DNA of 64,000 nt from Plasmodium relictum (taxonomy: Eukaryota > Apicomplexa > Aconoidasida > Haemosporida > Plasmodiidae), in contig NC_041686.1 in assembly GCF_900005765.1 (NCBI RefSeq), positions 930,001 to 994,000 on the forward strand, in the 5' to 3' direction. Of the stretch, positions 61,378 through 64,000 are shown piece after piece (position 1 is the stretch's first letter; the number at the start of each line of letters is the position of its first letter). The notes under the pieces are model-generated. The model ran no database searches and was not told the DNA's origin. It saw only the letters and a list, made by a program, of their open reading frames with translations. The position numbers and the translations under genes were made by a program.

Positions 61378-61503
61378 GCATGTTATTTTTTACTTCTTTA
61401 TTTTTATACTTTTTACAATAGTATATTTTTTTTTTTTTTTTTGCATGCTATTTTTTACTTCTTTATTTTTATACTTTTTACAATAGTATATTTTTTTTTT
61501 TTT
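61378..61503 (+). repeat. 65-bp tandem repeat beside the gap
   Basis: Two head-to-tail copies with a 65-bp period. Each has a ~48-bp unique core starting GCATG and ending CAATAGTATA, followed by a T17-like tail. The cores differ by one base (GCATGT versus GCATGC). A T15 stretch precedes the first copy, so the gap may hide more copies. Confidence 0.9.
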
Positions 61504-61805
61504 ATTTTATTATTATTATTTTTTTTTTTTTTTTTATTTTTATTTTTTTTTTATTATTACTTTTTTTTTTAATATATTTTAATGTTTTTTTTATATTTTT
61601 TATTAAATATATTTTTACTTATTTTTTATTTATTCATTATATTATTTTTTAAAAGTAATAATTTTTTTTTTAATATATTATCCAACATTCATATGAAATA
61701 CTGATATAAAAAAAATATGTATTTTTTTTTAATATTCAAAATAATTACATATTAATAAAAAACATTAAAACGAATACAACATGTAAATATGTATTATTAT
61801 TCAGA

Positions 61806-61896
61806 ACTATTTCAAAATGATGAAAAAGCTAACCCAGCTCATCTGAAAAATATCATGAAGATTTTTTTTCATGCATCACAATCTGATTGAAATAGT
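61806..61896 (+). ncRNA. Box C/D snoRNA
   Basis: All parts of a C/D methylation guide can be read. The closing stem is ACTATTTCAA (61806-61815) with its perfect complement TTGAAATAGT (61887-61896). Box C is ATGATGA (61817-61823), D' CTGA (61843-61846), C' ATGAAGA (61855-61861, one mismatch from RTGATGA) and box D CTGA (61883-61886). The 12 nt directly before D' (AACCCAGCTCAT) are fully complementary to a universally conserved LSU rRNA segment, AUGAGCUGGGUU, in the peptidyl-transferase region. The sequence before D (around 61868-61882) has no target I recognise. The ~91-nt length is typical. It lies between asparagine synthetase and the N2227 gene, both on the opposite strand, so it is an independent or UTR/spacer-encoded snoRNA rather than intronic in either gene. 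Confidence 0.88.
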
Positions 61897-62897
61897 TTAC
61901 TGTTAATGATTACATATATATACGAATAAAAAATTTTTTTTTCTCTTATCAAAAAAGTAGTTCTTAAAAAAATTGTATTATTTATATTTTTATAAACAGT
62001 AAAATGCCCAAAGGTATTTTGGTTTTTATATTAATAATTTTTTTTGTAATTTTTATTAATATAGAAGTATTCTTTCCTAATTTATTTCTTTATAAATAAT
62101 TATTCACGCAATTTCCTGAAGATAAAAAGGAAAAGGTATGTTAAGGTTATTATTAAATTACGAAATTTGTATTAAGCTACGATTTCAAAAATCTTTAGTT
62201 TATCTGAATTTGATATAAATTTATTTACAATAAAGTAGAATAAATGCATTTTTTCTTCATTAAATTACAAAATGTGAATAAAAATATACAAAATTATTAA
62301 TTTTTTTAATAGTTATGTAACATATATAAAAATAAATTGACTAAAAAATTGTATACATATATATATAAATATATATTATATACATATATGTATTTCATAA
62401 TACTTTACATAAAAGAAAAAAAAAAAAAGTCATATATAAAAGCATTTAATATATATATCAATTTAAATAAAGTCTGACTCTTATAGACAATAAAAAAATA
62501 AAAGACATGAAAAAATAATGAATTTATTTCATTATTAAATATGATTCATGTATATATTTTTTTTTTTTTTTTTTGGATTTTTTAGTGCATGAATCATGAA
62601 ACAAAAAATAATAAAATAAATAAATAACGAATAAAAAAGTAAATTATTATCGAATTAAAAATAAAATATGAAAATTAAGAAAATGTATAAATTATAATGT
62701 TATAAAATGTAGCATATAAAAAAATAATGAGAAAAAAATTTTTTTATCGAAATTATTACATATTTGTAGTAATATTAGATATTAATTAAAAATATACTTC
62801 TGTTTGTATATTATGTATATAAATGTATAACAAAGAACTAAATTGCATAATTTTAACTTTAAGTTTTACATATTTTTAGTTATTATTTTTCATAAGG
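61897..62897. other. 1 kb spacer after the snoRNA
   Basis: Includes the 3' UTR of the N2227-type gene (right end). The left part (61990-62140) is less AT-biased and contains possible splice signals after ATGCCCAAAG, but no gene can be built from them. The hairpin at 62541-62597 is listed separately. Confidence 0.5.
62541..62597. other. 10-bp inverted repeat around a poly-T loop
   Basis: ATGATTCATG (62541-62550) and its exact complement CATGAATCAT (62588-62597) flank a 37-nt, mostly T, loop. It sits about 300 bp beyond the stop codon of the N2227 gene and may form a hairpin in its 3' UTR, or be a paired DNA-binding site. It is one of the few mixed-sequence elements in the spacer. Confidence 0.5.
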
Positions 62898-64000
62898 TCA
62901 ATCATCTACAGGTACATTGTTCCTCAAAGCACTAAAAAAAATGCAATGATATTGCACTTGCATCATTGAATCAAAATTGGTTGTGTAATAATTATCTATC
63001 CATTTTATTTCTAAAAAGGAAAACCATTTAGAAATAATCAACTTAATCTCATCCCATGATAATTCTATAGACATTTCATTTGGCATTTCCGCGTAATGAT
63101 ATAATAGTGGACCAACATTAGACCATAAAGAATTAGGTTTTAAAATATTAGCGAAAGTACGAATATACATAAAAATATTTTTAGCTGTATCCAAAAAAAA
63201 ACATGTTAAAACTCCATCAAATTGTTCTTTTTCATTATAATATACCTCAATTAATTCACCTGCGCACATTGAAAATTCAGTATTTAATACAACTTTATTA
63301 TAAGTATTTACATCTGGTAACTGTATAATTTTCAAATGATCATCTCTACTTTTTCTGTTTGATGTACTTAAACAGTATGGTTGAATATTTAAAGAATTTC
63401 TTTCATTATAATAATTTAAAATATAATTAGATGCTAATAACATAAAATAAGAAAATTCATTTCCTTGGCTTCTATATCCTTTTTTTGCCACTTCATATGG
63501 TAATCTACCTAGCCCTGATCCAGGACATAAAATTTTTGGAACATATTTATCTGTTATAGGTAAATACTTATCTAAACTTCTTAAGATAGGACCATATGCA
63601 TTTTCTCTTTCATTTTTTCCTTCATACGACCAGTCACGAACAAATTGTCTCAGTGTACTTCTCACTTTGCTCATATTTTGGATTAAGCTGTAATCATCCA
63701 ATGATGGAGTGTATGCATTTGTTATTCTTAATCCAGGTGGAATGTGCTCATATTTTGAATAATCTTCGTTAACTGAATTATTCATATTACTTGTTTCTTC
63801 TACTTTCAAATGATCATTTTTTTCTTTAGATATTTCTCTAAAATTTTTATTCGGAATTTCATTAAGCATTTCATTTGAATCTTTATTAGATGTATATGAA
63901 AAATTTGAAGTATTATTATCATCTGATTCATTTTTTGCTGTAACAGAAGAATTTATGTTATTTTTACTTTTTTCAACTTTTTTATTTTCTTCACAAAATT
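62898..64000 (-). CDS. N2227/CARNMT1-type SAM-dependent methyltransferase, 5' end outside window
   Basis: The minus-strand frame is open from the TGA at 62898-62900 to the right edge. An internal ATG at 63869 would give 323 aa, but upstream codons (Asn/Ser/Lys-rich) stay open to 64000, so the start is probably beyond the window. Family segments: SKVRSTLRQFVRDWSYEGKNER, the SAM-binding ILCPGSGLGRLPYEVAKKGY then QGNEFSYFMLLASNYILN, FDGVLTCFFLDTAKNIFMYI, LWSNVGPLLYHYAE and MSIELSWDEIKLII, all matching CARNMT1 (VPGAGLGRL, QGNEWSFFMLF, TCFFIDTAHN, NLGPLLYHF, ELSIELSYEDI). The animal enzyme methylates the imidazole of carnosine and of some protein histidines. Carnosine is not expected in the parasite, so a protein-histidine substrate is more plausible (inference). 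Confidence 0.9.
   Translation of the reverse strand, partial: FCEENKKVEKSKNNINSSVTAKNESDDNNTSNFSYTSNKDSNEMLNEIPNKNFREISKEKNDHLKVEETSNMNNSVNEDYSKYEHIPPGLRITNAYTPSLDDYSLIQNMSKVRSTLRQFVRDWSYEGKNERENAYGPILRSLDKYLPITDKYVPKILCPGSGLGRLPYEVAKKGYRSQGNEFSYFMLLASNYILNYYNERNSLNIQPYCLSTSNRKSRDDHLKIIQLPDVNTYNKVVLNTEFSMCAGELIEVYYNEKEQFDGVLTCFFLDTAKNIFMYIRTFANILKPNSLWSNVGPLLYHYAEMPNEMSIELSWDEIKLIISKWFSFLEIKWIDNYYTTNFDSMMQVQYHCIFFSALRNNVPVDD

Noticed and set aside
60980-61381. Frame crossing the N gap
   Set aside because: Poly-Lys from poly-T plus unknown bases; not a gene.
61990-62135. Possible plus-strand mini-exons (ATGCCCAAAG followed by GTATTT, later AG and GTATGT sites)
   Set aside because: No combination of the candidate splice sites gives more than a dozen residues before a stop; it may be a non-coding transcript near the snoRNA but cannot be supported.

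Overview
The window is nuclear chromosomal DNA of a Plasmodium species. The evidence is extreme AT richness, homopolymer A/T tracts and (TA)n runs in every spacer, Asn/Lys-rich low-complexity insertions in the proteins, short AT-rich GT-AG introns, and typical apicomplexan genes (a CDPK, an apicoplast-targeted ribosomal protein, a YTH reader, a huge PHD-finger protein). The gene content and order fit what I recall of P. falciparum chromosome 3 around the asparagine synthetase / CDPK3 / PHD-finger block. The very low GC would also suit an avian malaria species, but the species cannot be fixed from the sequence alone.

Layout, left to right: a truncated Asn-rich protein of unknown function (-, runs off the left edge); a 109-aa two-TM protein (-); TRAPPC4/Trs23 (-, 2 exons); eIF3k (+, 2 exons); a 2.2 kb spacer; a 2315-aa DHX57-type DEAH helicase (+); a GT31/fringe-like glycosyltransferase of the PIESP1 type (-) with an ER-retrieval-like C terminus; a large histidine-phosphatase (phosphoglycerate-mutase-like) protein (-, 2 exons); a ~4950-aa multi-PHD protein (-); CDPK3 (-, 5 exons); apicoplast ribosomal protein bL9 (-, 3 exons); a ~1396-aa, probably organellar, RAP-like protein (+, 3 exons); a YTH-domain m6A reader (-, 7 exons); an SBP2-like L7Ae protein (+); ribosomal stalk protein P2 (-); asparagine synthetase (-); a 300-N assembly gap with a 65-bp tandem repeat beside it; a box C/D snoRNA (+); and an N2227/CARNMT1-type methyltransferase (-, 5' end beyond the right edge).

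Many of the genes concern RNA and translation: eIF3k, DHX57, bL9, P2, the YTH reader, SBP2 and a snoRNA whose guide matches the peptidyl-transferase region of LSU rRNA. Eukaryotic gene order gives no operon logic, so this is noted only as a coincidence of content. Five spliced genes (TRAPPC4, CDPK3, bL9, the YTH gene and the RAP-like gene) were rebuilt by hand from phase-consistent GT-AG junctions and family similarity. The least expected item is the snoRNA: both box pairs, a perfect 10-bp closing stem and a 12-nt guide to a universally conserved rRNA segment can be read directly from the sequence.
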